This document shows, piece by piece, positions 9,395 to 18,573 of a DNA stretch of 64,000 bases. The notes under the pieces are model-generated. The model was given only the letters and a program-made list of their open reading frames with translations. It made no database searches and was not told where the DNA came from. Each line of letters starts with the position of its first letter. Within the stretch, counting starts at the first letter, position 1. A program made the position numbers and the translations under genes. Origin of the DNA: Lysobacter lycopersici (GTDB lineage Bacteria > Pseudomonadota > Gammaproteobacteria > Xanthomonadales > Xanthomonadaceae); the NCBI RefSeq assembly GCF_007556775.1, contig NZ_CP041742.1:248001-312000 (forward strand), given 5' to 3'.

Positions 9395-10198
9395 ATGCGC
9401 TGGTTCGAAATCGCCCTGGTCGTCCTGACCCTGTTCTCCGGCCTGGTCTGGCTGGTCGACAAGCTGTGGTGGCGCAAGGCGCGCGCCGCGCGCGCCGGCC
9501 TGCTGGACGAAAAAGAGCCGCTGATCGTCGACTATTCGCGCGCGTTCTTCCCGGTGCTGGCGCTGGTGCTCGGCCTGCGCAGCTTCGTCGCCGAACCGTT
9601 CCGCATTCCCTCCAGCTCGATGATGCCGAGCCTGCTCATCGGCGATTTCATCCTGGTCAACAAGTTCGCCTACGGCCTGCGCCTGCCGATCACCAACGCC
9701 AAGTTCCTGCCGCTGGGCGAGCCCAAGCGCGGCGACGTGGTGGTGTTCCGCCCGCCGCACCACCCGGACGAGGACTGGATCAAGCGCATCGTCGGTTTGC
9801 CGGGCGATACCGTCGCCTACCGCGACAACACCGTGTACATCAACGGCCAGGCCGTGCAGTACCGCAAGGTCGGCACTTACACCGGAACCGGCCGGGGCAC
9901 GGAGGCCAGCGGCGCGACGTTGCTGACAGAGGAACTTCCCGGTCGCTCGCACCCGGTGCTGGAGCGCGAGGACATGCCGTACTTCCTGCAGGGCGAGGGC
10001 GAGTGGAAGGTGCCGCCCGGCCAGTACTTCGTGATGGGCGACAACCGCGACAACAGCGAAGACAGCCGGTTCTGGCCCGAAGGCGCGCATTTCCTGCCCG
10101 AGCAGAACCTGCGCGGCAAGGCCTTCCTGATCTGGATGCACTGGGACCGCAGCGCCGGCGGGGTCGATTTCCACCGGATCGGCGACAGCATCCAGTGA
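9395..10198 (+). CDS. lepB: Signal peptidase I
   Basis: A 267-residue inner-membrane peptidase that removes Sec and Tat signal peptides. An N-terminal membrane helix (FEIALVVLTLFSGLVWLV) and a second segment (FFPVLALVLGLRSFV) anchor it. The Ser-Lys dyad is S75 in PSSSMMPSL and K130 in IKRIVGLPGD; box E MGDNRDNSEDSR is intact. The ATG follows GAGGAGTTGAA, a good ribosome binding site. It lies between lepA and the DUF4845 gene, as in related genomes. Confidence 0.96.
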   Translation: MRWFEIALVVLTLFSGLVWLVDKLWWRKARAARAGLLDEKEPLIVDYSRAFFPVLALVLGLRSFVAEPFRIPSSSMMPSLLIGDFILVNKFAYGLRLPITNAKFLPLGEPKRGDVVVFRPPHHPDEDWIKRIVGLPGDTVAYRDNTVYINGQAVQYRKVGTYTGTGRGTEASGATLLTEELPGRSHPVLEREDMPYFLQGEGEWKVPPGQYFVMGDNRDNSEDSRFWPEGAHFLPEQNLRGKAFLIWMHWDRSAGGVDFHRIGDSIQ

Positions 10199-10274
10199 CA
10201 TGGCGACCGCGCCCGACCTGCGCCACAATGGCCGGGCGGGCGCACCGGGCGCCGCATCCAACGAAGGGGACGCG

Positions 10275-10661
10275 ATGATGCGCAGTCAACGGGGAATCAC
10301 CCTGATCGGGTTCGTGGTGATACTGGCGCTGGTGGGCGTGTTGGCCTATCTCGGCATGAAGGTCTTCCCGATCTACGAACAGTTCTTCAGCGTGCGCTCG
10401 GCGATGAAGGGCGTCTCCAGCGAGCCGGGCGTGGCCCAGATGGATCCGGCGAAGATCAAGGACCTGTTCTTCCGCCGGCTCTACGTCAACTACGCGGACG
10501 AGGACCTGAAGCCGGAGAACGTGAAGGTCGAGCGCAAGGACAACGGTTACACCCTGACCGTGAATTACGAAGTCCGCCGGCCGCTGATCGCGGACCTCGA
10601 CATCATCGGCAAATTCAACGAAACCCAGGCCCTGGTCGGTGGCGGCAGCACCGACGAGTGA
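10275..10661 (+). CDS. DUF4845 membrane-anchored protein
   Basis: A 128-residue protein with one N-terminal membrane helix ([20 protein letters not shown]) and a periplasmic domain ending [11 protein letters not shown]. This is the conserved DUF4845 family found between lepB and rnc in many beta- and gammaproteobacteria; role unknown. The N-terminus ([11 protein letters not shown]) looks like a type IV pilin prepilin segment, but the mature part is not pilin-like. Start at MMRSQRG after GAAGGGGACG; the second ATG 3 bases on is equally likely. It overlaps the start of rnc. Confidence 0.85.
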   Translation: MMRSQRGITLIGFVVILALVGVLAYLGMKVFPIYEQFFSVRSAMKGVSSEPGVAQMDPAKIKDLFFRRLYVNYADEDLKPENVKVERKDNGYTLTVNYEVRRPLIADLDIIGKFNETQALVGGGSTDE

Positions 10662-11316
10662 CCGGATCGGCCATCGCTTCAACGCGCCGCAACTGCTCGC
10701 GCAGGCGCTGACGCACCGCAGCGCCGGCGCCCCGCACAACGAACGGCTGGAATTCCTCGGCGACGCACTGGTCAACCTGGTCGTCGCGGAGGCGCTGTAC
10801 CTGCGCTGGCCGCGCGCCGACGAGGGCGCGCTGACCCGCGCCCGCGCCGAACTGGTGCGCGAATCCGCGCTCGCGGCCATCGCGCGCGAACTCGACCTCG
10901 GCCCGCGGCTGACCCTCGGCCCGGGCGAGATGAAAAGCGGCGGCCACCGCCGCGATTCCATCCTCGCCGACGCGCTCGAAGCCGTGGTCGCGGCGATCCA
11001 CCTCGACAGCGATTTCGACCACTGCCGCGAAGTGGTACTGCCCTGGTTCGAACCCGCGTTGGCCGCGCTGCCGCCGCCGAACAAGGTCGGCAAGGATGCC
11101 AAGACCCGGCTGCAGGAATGGCTGCAGGCGCGGCAACGCGCGCTGCCGGTGTACGAACTGGTGTCCGAATCCGGCGACGACCACGCCAAGGTCTTCCGCG
11201 TCGCCTGCACGCTCGCCGAACCCGCGGCCAGGGCTGAGGGCGAAGGCAGTTCGCGCCGCGCCGCCGAGCAGATGGCGGCGGAAGAGGTGCTGGAACAGCT
11301 CGAAGCGAGGCGCTGA
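10639..11316 (+). CDS. rnc: Ribonuclease III
   Basis: Double-strand-specific endoribonuclease for rRNA and mRNA processing. The catalytic signature [12 protein letters not shown] is at residues 34-45 (E38, D42), with the second acidic set near [14 protein letters not shown] dsRNA-binding domain fills the C-terminal third ([13 protein letters not shown] to [13 protein letters not shown]). 225 residues. The only suitable start is GTG at 10639, inside the DUF4845 gene (23-base overlap), which suggests translational coupling. Confidence 0.95.
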   Translation: MAAAPTSDRIGHRFNAPQLLAQALTHRSAGAPHNERLEFLGDALVNLVVAEALYLRWPRADEGALTRARAELVRESALAAIARELDLGPRLTLGPGEMKSGGHRRDSILADALEAVVAAIHLDSDFDHCREVVLPWFEPALAALPPPNKVGKDAKTRLQEWLQARQRALPVYELVSESGDDHAKVFRVACTLAEPAARAEGEGSSRRAAEQMAAEEVLEQLEARR

Positions 11317-11319
11317 TTT

Positions 11320-11344
11320 CCTTCTCCCGCTTGCGGGGAGAAGG
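11320..11344. repeat. Short hairpin of the CTCCC/GGGAG family between rnc and era
   Basis: CCTTCTCCCGCTTGCGGGGAGAAGG forms a near-perfect stem-loop immediately after the rnc stop and before the era -10-like box. Confidence 0.75.
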
Positions 11345-11350
11345 AAATGC

Positions 11351-11356
11351 AACAAT
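11351..11356 (+). promoter_or_regulatory. -10-like AACAAT, 6 nt before era start
   Basis: AACAAT is followed by six bases (CCCCGC) and then the era ATG. The spacing puts the transcription start at or next to the A of ATG, implying a leaderless mRNA; no ribosome binding site precedes the ATG. Confidence 0.4.
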
Positions 11357-11362
11357 CCCCGC

Positions 11363-12283
11363 ATGAACACCTCCGCTTTTCACGCCGGCACCGTGGCCGT
11401 CATCGGCCGCCCCAACGTCGGCAAGTCCACCCTGGTCAATGCGCTGGTCGGGGCCAAGGTCAGCATCACCTCCAATCGCCCGCAGACCACGCGCCACCGC
11501 CTGCTCGGCATCGCCACCTTCCCGCACGGGCAGTTGCTGCTGGTCGATACGCCTGGCCTGCACCGCGAGCAGTCGCGCCACGGCGGCAAGGCCATGCACC
11601 GGGCGATGAACCGCGCGGCGCGCGGTGCGCTGGAGGGCGTGGACGCGGCGATGCTGGTGATCGAGGCGGGGCGCTGGGACGACGGCGACACGCTGGCCTA
11701 CGACGCGCTGCGCGAGGCCAAGGTGCCGGTGGTGCTGGTGGTGAACCAGGTCGACCGGACCAAGGACAAGACGCAGTTGCTGCCCTTCCTCGCAGAGGTG
11801 AGCAAGGATCGCGATTTCGCGTCGGTGCATCCGGTGTCCGCGCTCAAGCGCAAGGGGCTGGAGCCGCTGGTCGAAAGCGTGCTGAAGCTGCTGCCGCAGC
11901 AGCCGGCGCTCTACGCCGAGGACGAGATCACCGACAAGAGCCAGCGTTTCCTCGCCGGCGAGCTGCTGCGCGAGCAGTTGATGCGCCAGCTCGGCGCGGA
12001 ACTGCCGTACGCGACGACGGTGGAGATCGAGCGCTTCGAGGAGGAACCCTCTGAAAAGACGGGCGCGATGTACCGCATCGGCGCGGTGATCTGGGTGGAA
12101 CGCGACGGCCAGAAGGCCATCGTCATCGGCAAGGCCGGTGCGCGGTTGAAGGAGATCAGCACCAAGGCGCGGTTGTCGATGGAGGCGCTGTTCGGCTGCA
12201 AGGTGTTCCTCGAGACCTGGGTGCGGGTGCGCGAGGGCTGGAGCGACGACGAGGCGGCGTTGAAGGCGTTCGGTTACGAGTGA
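11363..12283 (+). CDS. era: GTPase Era
   Basis: Essential GTPase in 30S subunit maturation that binds 16S rRNA. 306 residues. G1 is GRPNVGKST (15-23), G3 is DTPG (62-65), G4 is NQVD; the C-terminal KH domain contains [12 protein letters not shown] and [14 protein letters not shown]. The gene starts at [15 protein letters not shown]; no Shine-Dalgarno is visible. The usual downstream partner recO is separated here by a reverse-strand orphan gene. Confidence 0.97.
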   Translation: MNTSAFHAGTVAVIGRPNVGKSTLVNALVGAKVSITSNRPQTTRHRLLGIATFPHGQLLLVDTPGLHREQSRHGGKAMHRAMNRAARGALEGVDAAMLVIEAGRWDDGDTLAYDALREAKVPVVLVVNQVDRTKDKTQLLPFLAEVSKDRDFASVHPVSALKRKGLEPLVESVLKLLPQQPALYAEDEITDKSQRFLAGELLREQLMRQLGAELPYATTVEIERFEEEPSEKTGAMYRIGAVIWVERDGQKAIVIGKAGARLKEISTKARLSMEALFGCKVFLETWVRVREGWSDDEAALKAFGYE

Positions 12284-12307
12284 GTCGCATCGCGTTTGCA
12301 GGCGCGG

Positions 12308-12733
12308 TCATGGTCTCTGGAACCAAGCTTCGAGCCCGAGTCGTTTTTGTCCAACTTGATGAGTCCTGCAGGTCGCCCGATAGTAATTGTCGCCATCGGC
12401 ATCGAGCGCGCAAGACATTTCCGTCACCGGCTTCGTGTAGTACCGGACAACGAGTGCCTTGATCTTGTCCATCCCGCAACTCTCCATCCATGCATCGCCG
12501 TTGACAATGTCAGCACCGGTCGTTCGGGTGATCGCGTAACTGTCCTTGCCGATGCCAAGCACGAGAGTGCCGGTATAAGCAGCGCCCGTGGCTGGATCCT
12601 TGCCGACGATTTCGTAGCTGCCATCTAGTCCCGCTGGCACTTCCGGATCCAGCAGCATGCGTTCGCAGAAACTGGTGGCGAGGGCGTGACTTGGAATCGT
12701 CGCGAGAATCATCACCATGAAAACGGCTTTCAT
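12308..12733 (-). CDS. Small secreted protein of unknown function
   Basis: A 141-residue product starting [19 protein letters not shown], a clear signal peptide. The mature part has several cysteines (SFCERM, ESCGM, MSCALD, RATCRTH), suggesting disulfides in the periplasm. I recognise no family. The start is set by the signal peptide; the open frame continues far upstream only as a shadow of recO. It lies on the opposite strand between era and recO, splitting a normally contiguous pair, and its GC content is visibly below that of its neighbours. Confidence 0.65.
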   Translation of the reverse strand: MKAVFMVMILATIPSHALATSFCERMLLDPEVPAGLDGSYEIVGKDPATGAAYTGTLVLGIGKDSYAITRTTGADIVNGDAWMESCGMDKIKALVVRYYTKPVTEMSCALDADGDNYYRATCRTHQVGQKRLGLEAWFQRP

Positions 12734-12816
12734 CGATATGCGCACGAAACAAGCCTTCGTCTGGGCGACAGGTCCATCGTGCCGTCCCGTCCAGAACCGG
12801 TCAACCAAGCCTCGGC

Positions 12817-12822
12817 CATAAT
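12817..12822 (+). promoter_or_regulatory. -10-like CATAAT, 6 nt before recO start
   Basis: CATAAT, six bases (CCCGCC), then the recO ATG. Same geometry as at era, ispG, xseA and the YdbH-like gene, suggesting a leaderless transcript. Confidence 0.45.
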
Positions 12823-12828
12823 CCCGCC

Positions 12829-13575
12829 ATGCTCCGCCTCGCTGCCGAACCCGCCTTCGTCCTGCATGCGCGCGCCTGGCGCGAGACCAGCCTGCTGGTC
12901 GAAGTCCTGAGCGAGCAGCACGGCCGCGTCGGCTTGGTAGCGCGCGGGGTGCGCGGGCCCAAGGCGCATCAACTGCGCGCGGCGTTGCAGCCGCTGCAGC
13001 ACGTGCGCTTCGACGCGGTGCAGAGCGGCGAGCTGGCGCAATTGCGTAGCGCCGAGGCGTTGGACGCCGCGCCGCAGCTTTCCGGCGATGCGGCGCTGGC
13101 CGGGTTCTACGCCTGCGAACTGCTGCTGCGGCTCGCACCGCGGATGGATCCGCATCCGGGGCTGTATCGCGCGTTCGGGCGTTGCCGCGCACGGCTCGGG
13201 CTGGGAGAACCCGTCGCGTGGACGCTGCGGCGCTTCGAACGCGATGTGCTGGACGAGCTCGGTTTCGGTTTCGCGCTGGATGCGGACGGCGACGGCGAAG
13301 CGATCGATCCCGCCGCGCGCTACGTGCTCGATCCCGAACATGGTCCGCGGCGGATGCGCGAGGTACGCGGGCGTGACGAGGCCGCAACCGGCAGCGGCCT
13401 GCTCGCATTGGCCGAAGACCGCGAGCCCGAAGACGAGGACCTCGCCAGCCTGCGGCGCGCGTTGCGGCCGGTGTTCCTGCACCACCTCGGCGGGCGCGGG
13501 TTGAAATCCTGGGAACTGGTCGGCGAACTCGGGCGGCTGGTGCCGCGACAGAAGCCTCAGCGCGACGGTGCTTGA
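12829..13575 (+). CDS. recO: DNA repair protein RecO
   Basis: Mediator that with RecR loads RecA on SSB-coated single strands. 248 residues. The N-terminal OB-fold ([35 protein letters not shown]) and the central [17 protein letters not shown] segment are typical. The C-terminal zinc-binding cysteines of some RecO proteins are missing, as in many gammaproteobacteria. Its last 19 bases overlap the end of the convergent response-regulator gene. Confidence 0.92.
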   Translation: MLRLAAEPAFVLHARAWRETSLLVEVLSEQHGRVGLVARGVRGPKAHQLRAALQPLQHVRFDAVQSGELAQLRSAEALDAAPQLSGDAALAGFYACELLLRLAPRMDPHPGLYRAFGRCRARLGLGEPVAWTLRRFERDVLDELGFGFALDADGDGEAIDPAARYVLDPEHGPRRMREVRGRDEAATGSGLLALAEDREPEDEDLASLRRALRPVFLHHLGGRGLKSWELVGELGRLVPRQKPQRDGA

Positions 13576-14255
13576 TCCAGCGTGTCCTGCAGGGTGTCGA
13601 GCACGCGTTGCAAAGCCGCTTCCGATTGCGATTCCTGCAAGGCCTGCACCGCGTCCGCGAGCCGCGCCGCGCCGACGAAGCCGCAACTCGCGCGCAGGCG
13701 ATGCAGCGTGTCCTGGCGCGTGCCGGCATCGACGATCCGTGCGCGCATGCCCGGCAGTTCGTCGAGGAACAATTGCCGCAGCACGGCGACGTGCTCGGAG
13801 TTGCCGTTGAGCGCGGCCAGCGCCGCGGCGTCGTCCCAGAGCGGGCGTTCGCCGTAACGATGGGTCGCCACGTCCTCGACGTGCGCACCGGGGCTGACCT
13901 GCAACGCGCGGCGCAACGCGGCCTGCCACGACGCGGCATCGATGGGCTTGGCAATGGTGCCGGCGAATCCCGCGGCGCGCAGTTCGGCATGCGTGTCTGC
14001 GTCGCGCGTCGCGGTGTGGGCAATGGCGGGCGTGTCGAATCCGGCTTCGCGCAATTGCGCGAGCAGCTCCGCGCCGGTGGCGTCGGGCAGGTTGGCGTCG
14101 AGCAGCCACAGGTCGAAGGCGGTGGCGTTCGCCAGCCTGCGCGCGGAGGTGGCATCGCCCGCGACCGCGACCGTGGCGGGCAGGGCGGCGGTCGCGGCTT
14201 CGAGGAAGGCGCGCGACACCGGGTCGTCCTCGACCAGCAGGATGTTCGGGTTCAT
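13557..14255 (-). CDS. Response regulator with receiver and HPt-like domains
   Basis: A 232-residue cytoplasmic signalling protein. The receiver domain (1-120) has acidic pocket E9-D10-D11, phospho-acceptor D53 (LLDANLPD), T81 and K103 (IAKP). The C-terminal part (about 140-232) is a helical bundle with [14 protein letters not shown], in which H185 sits in an HPt-like context (HxLxxSxxxxG). It could pass phosphate between a sensor kinase and other regulators; no kinase gene is adjacent. It overlaps recO tail to tail and is divergent from the YdbH-like gene. Confidence 0.8.
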   Translation of the reverse strand: MNPNILLVEDDPVSRAFLEAATAALPATVAVAGDATSARRLANATAFDLWLLDANLPDATGAELLAQLREAGFDTPAIAHTATRDADTHAELRAAGFAGTIAKPIDAASWQAALRRALQVSPGAHVEDVATHRYGERPLWDDAAALAALNGNSEHVAVLRQLFLDELPGMRARIVDAGTRQDTLHRLRASCGFVGAARLADAVQALQESQSEAALQRVLDTLQDTLDQAPSR

Positions 14256-14276
14256 CGCGTCCTCGCTTCCGCTGCG

Positions 14277-14282
14277 TATGCT
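14277..14282 (+). promoter_or_regulatory. -10-like TATGCT, 6 nt before the GTG start of the YdbH-like gene
   Basis: TATGCT, then GTCCCG, then GTG at 14289; no ribosome binding site. Same 6-nt geometry as other suspected leaderless genes here. Confidence 0.4.
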
Positions 14283-14288
14283 GTCCCG

Positions 14289-16313
14289 GTGACGCGCACG
14301 ATCCTACTCCTGCTGGCCTTGCTTGCCGCCGCGATGCCCGCGGGCGCACGCACCGCGCATGCGCGCATCGCCCGCATCGCGACCGCGGTGGCGACGCTGC
14401 AGGGCGTGGACGCGCGCCTCGACTGGCCGGCCGATGCCGAGGCCGGCGATCTCGTCATCCGCGCGCAGCAAGTCGACGCGCCCGACCTCGGCTACCACTA
14501 CCGCAATGTTGCCTGGTCGTGTCGGCTGCAACGCGTGCCGGACAACGGCTGGGCCTGCGCCGGCGACCTGCGCGGAAGCGGCAAGCCGCTGCGTTTCGGT
14601 GTCCGCTTCGACGACAAGGCAACCGTCGCCGAACTGGCGCAGGGCGGTTCGCGCATAGCCCTGCACCGCGACGCGAAGACGCCCGATCTCACGCGGCTCG
14701 ATTTCGCACGCGTGCCGCTGGCCTGGGCGCAGGCCTTGCTGGCGCAGGCCTGGTCCGACGGGAAACTCAAATCCGGCACGCTCGACGGGCGCCTCGACAT
14801 CGCCGCGCCGAAAGACCGTCCATTGCGGATCACCGGCGATCTCGCCGTCGCCGATGCGGCGCTGGAAACGCCGGACGGCGGCATTGCCGCGGACAAGCTC
14901 GCCGGCGATCTCCGCATTGACTATCGCAAGACCAACGCACTCGGCCTGCTCGAACTCGATGGCAGGCTGCACGGCGGCGAATTCCTCGCCGGCAACACCT
15001 ACATCGCCTTGCCGGCGACGCCGGTGTCGCTGTCGCTGGACGGTATGCAGCGCGCGGGACGGGGCTGGGAACTGCCGCGCATCGCATGGCGTGACGGCAA
15101 CGTACTTGCCGCCGATGGCAGCGCTGCGTTCGCGAACGACGCGACCTTGCACGCGCTCGACCTGCAACTGCACAGCAGCGACATGGGTCCGCTGCGCGAT
15201 CGTTATCTTTCCGGCTGGCTGGGCGTGTTCGGGCTCGGCAACGTCGAACTCTCCGGCGCCTCGGACCTGCGCATCGCGATGCGCGATGGAATGCTGCAGG
15301 TCGTCGATGCGAACCTGCACGGCGTCGACCTGCGCGAACCCGACGACCGCTTCGGTTTCCGCGGCCTCGACGGCGACGTGCGCTTCTCCGCGTCCACGCC
15401 GGTGGCGAGCGAATTGCGCTGGCAGTCGAGCCGCCTGTACGGGCTGGATTTCGGCGCGGCGACCTTGCCGTTCGCGAGCGAAAACGGCGAACTCGTGTTC
15501 CGCGAACCGGTGGTCGTGCCGGCGATGGGCGGCACCATGACGTTCGCGCACATGACCCTGCGGCCGCCGAGCGGCGATGCCGGCATGGACATCCGCTTCG
15601 CTATGGCGCTGGACAATATCGACTTTGGCCGGGTGTCGAAGGCGCTGGGCCTGCCGGCGTTCCAGGGCACGCTGGGCGGCGAGATTCCGTCCGCGCACTA
15701 CGCCAACGAGCGGCTGGATTTCGATGGCGGGCTGGCGATGAAACTGTTCGACGGAGAAGTGCGCTTCAGCGACCTGTCGATGGAACGCCCCTTCGGGGTC
15801 GCGCCCAGCCTCAGCGCGAACATCGATTTCCAGGACCTCGATCTGCTGCGACTCACCGAGATCCTCGACTTCGGCAGCATCACCGGCCGCCTCGACGGTC
15901 ATGTCCACGACCTGCGACTGGTGGACTGGACGCCGGTCGCGTTCGATGCGGAAATGCACAGCGTGCGCCGCGCGGGGACGAAGCAACGCATCAGCCAGCG
16001 CGCGGTGCAGAACATCAGCAGCGTCGGCGATGCCTCGTTCGTCAGCAGCCTGCAGGGCAAGCTGATCGGCCTGTTCGACGACTTCGGTTACGCCAACCTC
16101 GGCATCTCCTGCCGGCTGGCGAACGAGGTCTGCGACATGGGCGGCCTCGGGAATTCACCTCGCAGTCAGGCCGCCAACAGTTTTACTATCGTCGAAGGCT
16201 CCGGCCTGCCGCGCCTGGACGTGGTCGGTTTCAACCGCAGCGTCGACTGGCCGACCCTGGTCGAACGCCTGGAGGCGGTGGGCAAGGGCGACGTGAAGCC
16301 AGTGGTTGAATGA
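14289..16313 (+). CDS. YdbH-like AsmA-family intermembrane protein
   Basis: A 674-residue protein with an N-terminal membrane anchor or signal (TILLLLALLAAAMPAGA) and a long beta-rich region of repeated strands typical of the YdbH (DctA-YdbH) domain near the C-terminus (LDFDGGLAMKLFDGEVRFSDLSMERPFG; LDLLRLTEILDFGSITGRLDGHV; ISSVGDASFVSSLQGKLIGLFDDFGYANLGISCRL). In E. coli YdbH is one of three AsmA-like bridges carrying phospholipids to the outer membrane. The start is GTG at 14289. The next gene encodes a YnbE/YdbL-type lipoprotein, the known partner set of YdbH, which strongly supports the call. Confidence 0.82.
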   Translation: MTRTILLLLALLAAAMPAGARTAHARIARIATAVATLQGVDARLDWPADAEAGDLVIRAQQVDAPDLGYHYRNVAWSCRLQRVPDNGWACAGDLRGSGKPLRFGVRFDDKATVAELAQGGSRIALHRDAKTPDLTRLDFARVPLAWAQALLAQAWSDGKLKSGTLDGRLDIAAPKDRPLRITGDLAVADAALETPDGGIAADKLAGDLRIDYRKTNALGLLELDGRLHGGEFLAGNTYIALPATPVSLSLDGMQRAGRGWELPRIAWRDGNVLAADGSAAFANDATLHALDLQLHSSDMGPLRDRYLSGWLGVFGLGNVELSGASDLRIAMRDGMLQVVDANLHGVDLREPDDRFGFRGLDGDVRFSASTPVASELRWQSSRLYGLDFGAATLPFASENGELVFREPVVVPAMGGTMTFAHMTLRPPSGDAGMDIRFAMALDNIDFGRVSKALGLPAFQGTLGGEIPSAHYANERLDFDGGLAMKLFDGEVRFSDLSMERPFGVAPSLSANIDFQDLDLLRLTEILDFGSITGRLDGHVHDLRLVDWTPVAFDAEMHSVRRAGTKQRISQRAVQNISSVGDASFVSSLQGKLIGLFDDFGYANLGISCRLANEVCDMGGLGNSPRSQAANSFTIVEGSGLPRLDVVGFNRSVDWPTLVERLEAVGKGDVKPVVE

Positions 16314-16342
16314 TTCGTTGTTGAATGATTCGTCGAATGATT
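16306..16342. repeat. Three imperfect GAATGATT direct repeats over the ydbH stop codon
   Basis: TTGAATGATTCG at 16306 and again at 16321, and GAATGATT at 16335. The first copy carries the TGA stop of the YdbH-like gene. They look like replication slippage and separate it from the lipoprotein gene. Confidence 0.6.
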
Positions 16343-16365
16343 GTCTTTCCACCACGGAGAATCGG

Positions 16366-16980
16366 ATGAAAACCTGGAAGGCGATGCGAACCCTGTTCGG
16401 CGCGAACATGGCGATGCTGGCGCTGGCCGCCTGCGTGACCATCAACGTCTACTTCCCGGCGGCGGAAGCCAAGGCCGCGGCCAAGGAGTTCGTCGAGAAG
16501 GTGATCGACGAGGCGCAGCCGGCAACGCCGGCCGAGGAAAAACCCGCCGACAACGGAAACGGCGGAATGGCGTTCCGCTTCGATCCGCTCTCGCTGATCG
16601 GCATCGGCGAAGCGAAGGCGCAGGGCGCACCCGACATCACCATCAAGACCCCGGCGATCCAGGCGATCCAGGCGCGGATGGAAGCGCGATTCAATTCCAC
16701 CCTGCGCGCGGGCTTCGATTCCGGCGCGCTCGGCTTCACCGCCGACGGCCTGGTCACGGTGCGCGATGCGTCCAAGCTTGCGCTCAAGGATCGCGTGGCG
16801 ATGAACACCGCGGTCGCCGACGACAACCGCGACCGCAAGGCGGTGTATCGCGAGGTCGCGGTGGCGAACGGCCATGCCGAATGGGAAGGCCAGATCCGCA
16901 ACGTGTTCGCCAAGCAGTGGGTCGACAGCGCGCGTTCGGGCTGGTGGTACCAGTCGGGCGGGAGCTGGAAGCAGAAATGA
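16366..16980 (+). CDS. YnbE-YdbL fused lipoprotein (DUF1318)
   Basis: A 204-residue lipoprotein. The lipobox LALAAC gives lipidated C23, followed by VTINVYFPAAEAKAAAKEFVEKVIDE, which matches the short YnbE lipoprotein. After a linker, residues about 95-204 are a YdbL/DUF1318 domain (SGALGFTADGLVTVRD; DNRDRKAVYREVAVANG; WVDSARSGWWYQSGGSWKQK). In E. coli these are two separate genes downstream of ydbH. ATG at 16366 is preceded by CACGGAGAATCGG. It is very probably co-transcribed with the YdbH-like gene 52 bases upstream. Confidence 0.82.
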   Translation: MKTWKAMRTLFGANMAMLALAACVTINVYFPAAEAKAAAKEFVEKVIDEAQPATPAEEKPADNGNGGMAFRFDPLSLIGIGEAKAQGAPDITIKTPAIQAIQARMEARFNSTLRAGFDSGALGFTADGLVTVRDASKLALKDRVAMNTAVADDNRDRKAVYREVAVANGHAEWEGQIRNVFAKQWVDSARSGWWYQSGGSWKQK

Positions 16981-16984
16981 TTTG

Positions 16985-17086
16985 AACTCCCTCCCCTTCG
17001 CCGAAGGGGAGGGTTGGGGTGGGGTTGCGCATCCTTCCAACCCCCTCCCAGCCTCCCCCTTCCGCGGAAGGGGGAGGAGAAGTCGG
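16985..17086. repeat. Paired palindromic element between ydbL-like gene and rlmD
   Basis: CTCCCCTTCGCCGAAGGGGAG with a GGTTGGGGTGGGGT tail, then CAACCCCCTCCCAGCC and CCCCCTTCCGCGGAAGGGGG. The layout equals the lepA-lepB element with different arm sequences. Confidence 0.8.
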
Positions 17087-17120
17087 CGACAATACCCGGC
17101 CACCCGCAGCACTCGTCCCC

Positions 17121-18464
17121 GTGGCCCGTCTCGACCCATCCCCCAAGACCGTTTCCATCAACGACCTGAGCCACGACGGCCGCGGCGTGGCGCGCTGGCC
17201 GGAAGGCCATGCCCACGCCGGCAAGACCGTGTTCGTGAGCGGCGCGTTGCCCGGCGAAACGGTGAGCGTGCAGCAGACCGCGCGTTCGCGGCATTTCGAC
17301 GAGGCGAAGACGCTCGAAGTCCTCGTAGGCTCGCCGGATCGGGTCGAACCGCGTTGCCCGCATTTCGGCACCTGCGGCGGTTGCGCGTTGCAGCACCTCG
17401 CCGAATCCCGGCAGATCCACGCCAAGCAGCGCGTGCTGCTGGAGAACCTCGAACGCATCGGCCACGTCGCGCCCGAGCGCGTGCTGCCGCCGCTGACCGA
17501 CGCGGCCTGGGGTTACCGGCGCAAGGGGCGCTTTTCCGTGCGCCGGGTCGAGAAGAAGGACAAGACGCTGGTGGGATTCCGCGAACAGGATCCGCGTTTC
17601 GTTGCCGACCTGCGCGAATGCCACACCGTCATCCCGCAGGTCGGCGAACGCGTCGCCGCCTTGTCGGCGCTGGTCGACGGCATGGACGCCCGCCGCGACA
17701 TTCCGCAAATCGAGTTCATCGCCGGCGACGCACGCGAGGAGTTCGACGGCGTGGCGCTGGTGTTCCGCCACCTGCAGCCGCTGTCGGACGCGGATCGCGA
17801 CAAGCTCGAAGCCTTCGGCAGGGAACACCGTTTCGCGATCTTCCTGCAGCCAGGCGGCATCGATTCGGTGCATCCGTTGTGGCCCGCGGATCCGCAACTG
17901 GCGTTCCGCATCCCGCGCTGGAACATCGAATTCGCGTTCCGGCCGCTGGATTTCATCCAGGTCAACGCCGGCCTCAACGAAAAGATGATCGCCAGCGCGC
18001 TCGAATTGCTCGACGTGCAGCCGGGCGAACGCGTGCTCGACCTGTTCTGCGGGCTCGGCAACTTCACCCTGCCGCTGGCACGCGGCGCCGGCCATGTGGT
18101 CGGCGTGGAAGGCGATGCCGGATTGATCCGCCGTGCGCGCGAGAACGCGCAGCGCAACGATCTCGCCAACGTCGAATTCCATGCCGCGGACCTCGCAACG
18201 GATTTGTCGTCGCAAGGTTGGATGAAGTCCGGCTTCGACAAATTGTTGCTGGATCCGCCGCGCTCCGGCGCGGACGTGGTGCTGAAGCAGTTACCGTTGA
18301 AGGGGTTGAAGCGCATCGTCTATGTGAGCTGCCATCCGGGTTCGCTCGCCCGCGATGCCGGCTACCTCGTCAACGAGCGCGGCTGGAAGCTGCGTGCGAC
18401 CGGGGTGATGGACATGTTCCCGCATACCGCGCACGTCGAGTCCATCGCGTTGTTCGAACCCTAA
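17121..18464 (+). CDS. rlmD: 23S rRNA (uracil1939-C5)-methyltransferase RlmD
   Basis: SAM-dependent methyltransferase of 447 residues. An N-terminal TRAM domain (VSINDLSHDGRGVARW) is followed by an iron-sulfur site (C-x5-C-x2-C in CPHFGTCGGC, plus the later ECHTVI cysteine), the SAM-binding VLDLFCGLGNFTLPLA, LLLDPPRSG and the catalytic cysteine in YVSCHPG. The GTG at 17121 is chosen as start because it lies next to the TRAM domain; the open frame upstream is repeat DNA. GACAAT at 17088-17093 may be its -10. Confidence 0.92.
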   Translation: MARLDPSPKTVSINDLSHDGRGVARWPEGHAHAGKTVFVSGALPGETVSVQQTARSRHFDEAKTLEVLVGSPDRVEPRCPHFGTCGGCALQHLAESRQIHAKQRVLLENLERIGHVAPERVLPPLTDAAWGYRRKGRFSVRRVEKKDKTLVGFREQDPRFVADLRECHTVIPQVGERVAALSALVDGMDARRDIPQIEFIAGDAREEFDGVALVFRHLQPLSDADRDKLEAFGREHRFAIFLQPGGIDSVHPLWPADPQLAFRIPRWNIEFAFRPLDFIQVNAGLNEKMIASALELLDVQPGERVLDLFCGLGNFTLPLARGAGHVVGVEGDAGLIRRARENAQRNDLANVEFHAADLATDLSSQGWMKSGFDKLLLDPPRSGADVVLKQLPLKGLKRIVYVSCHPGSLARDAGYLVNERGWKLRATGVMDMFPHTAHVESIALFEP

Positions 18465-18470
18465 CCGCCG

Positions 18471-18555
18471 TCATTCCCGCGAAAGCGGGAATCCAGTCTT
18501 TTATTATCTTTTCTTAATATCGAGAAACGAGATTCCCGCTTTCGCGGGAATGACG
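18471..18555. repeat. Inverted repeat TCATTCCCGCGAAAGCGGGAAT with AT-rich core
   Basis: The left arm (18471-18496) reads TCATTCCCGCGAAAGCGGGA followed by ATCCAG. The right arm (18531-18555) is GATTCCCGC followed by TTTCGCGGGAATGACG. The 34-base spacer is AT-rich, and each arm is itself a palindrome. It resembles the ATTCCCGC-type dispersed repeats known across proteobacteria, a likely MITE-like element. Confidence 0.85.
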
Positions 18556-18573
18556 AGCAAAAGCGGAAACTTC

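Noticed and set aside
10275-10661. Type IV pilin-like protein, because of the [11 protein letters not shown] start
   Set aside because: The glycine-phenylalanine/methionine cleavage context and pilin body are missing; the family is DUF4845.
18471-18555. Possible CRISPR-like or terminator structure
   Set aside because: Only one inverted pair with no repeated spacers, and no U-run; it is a dispersed palindromic repeat.
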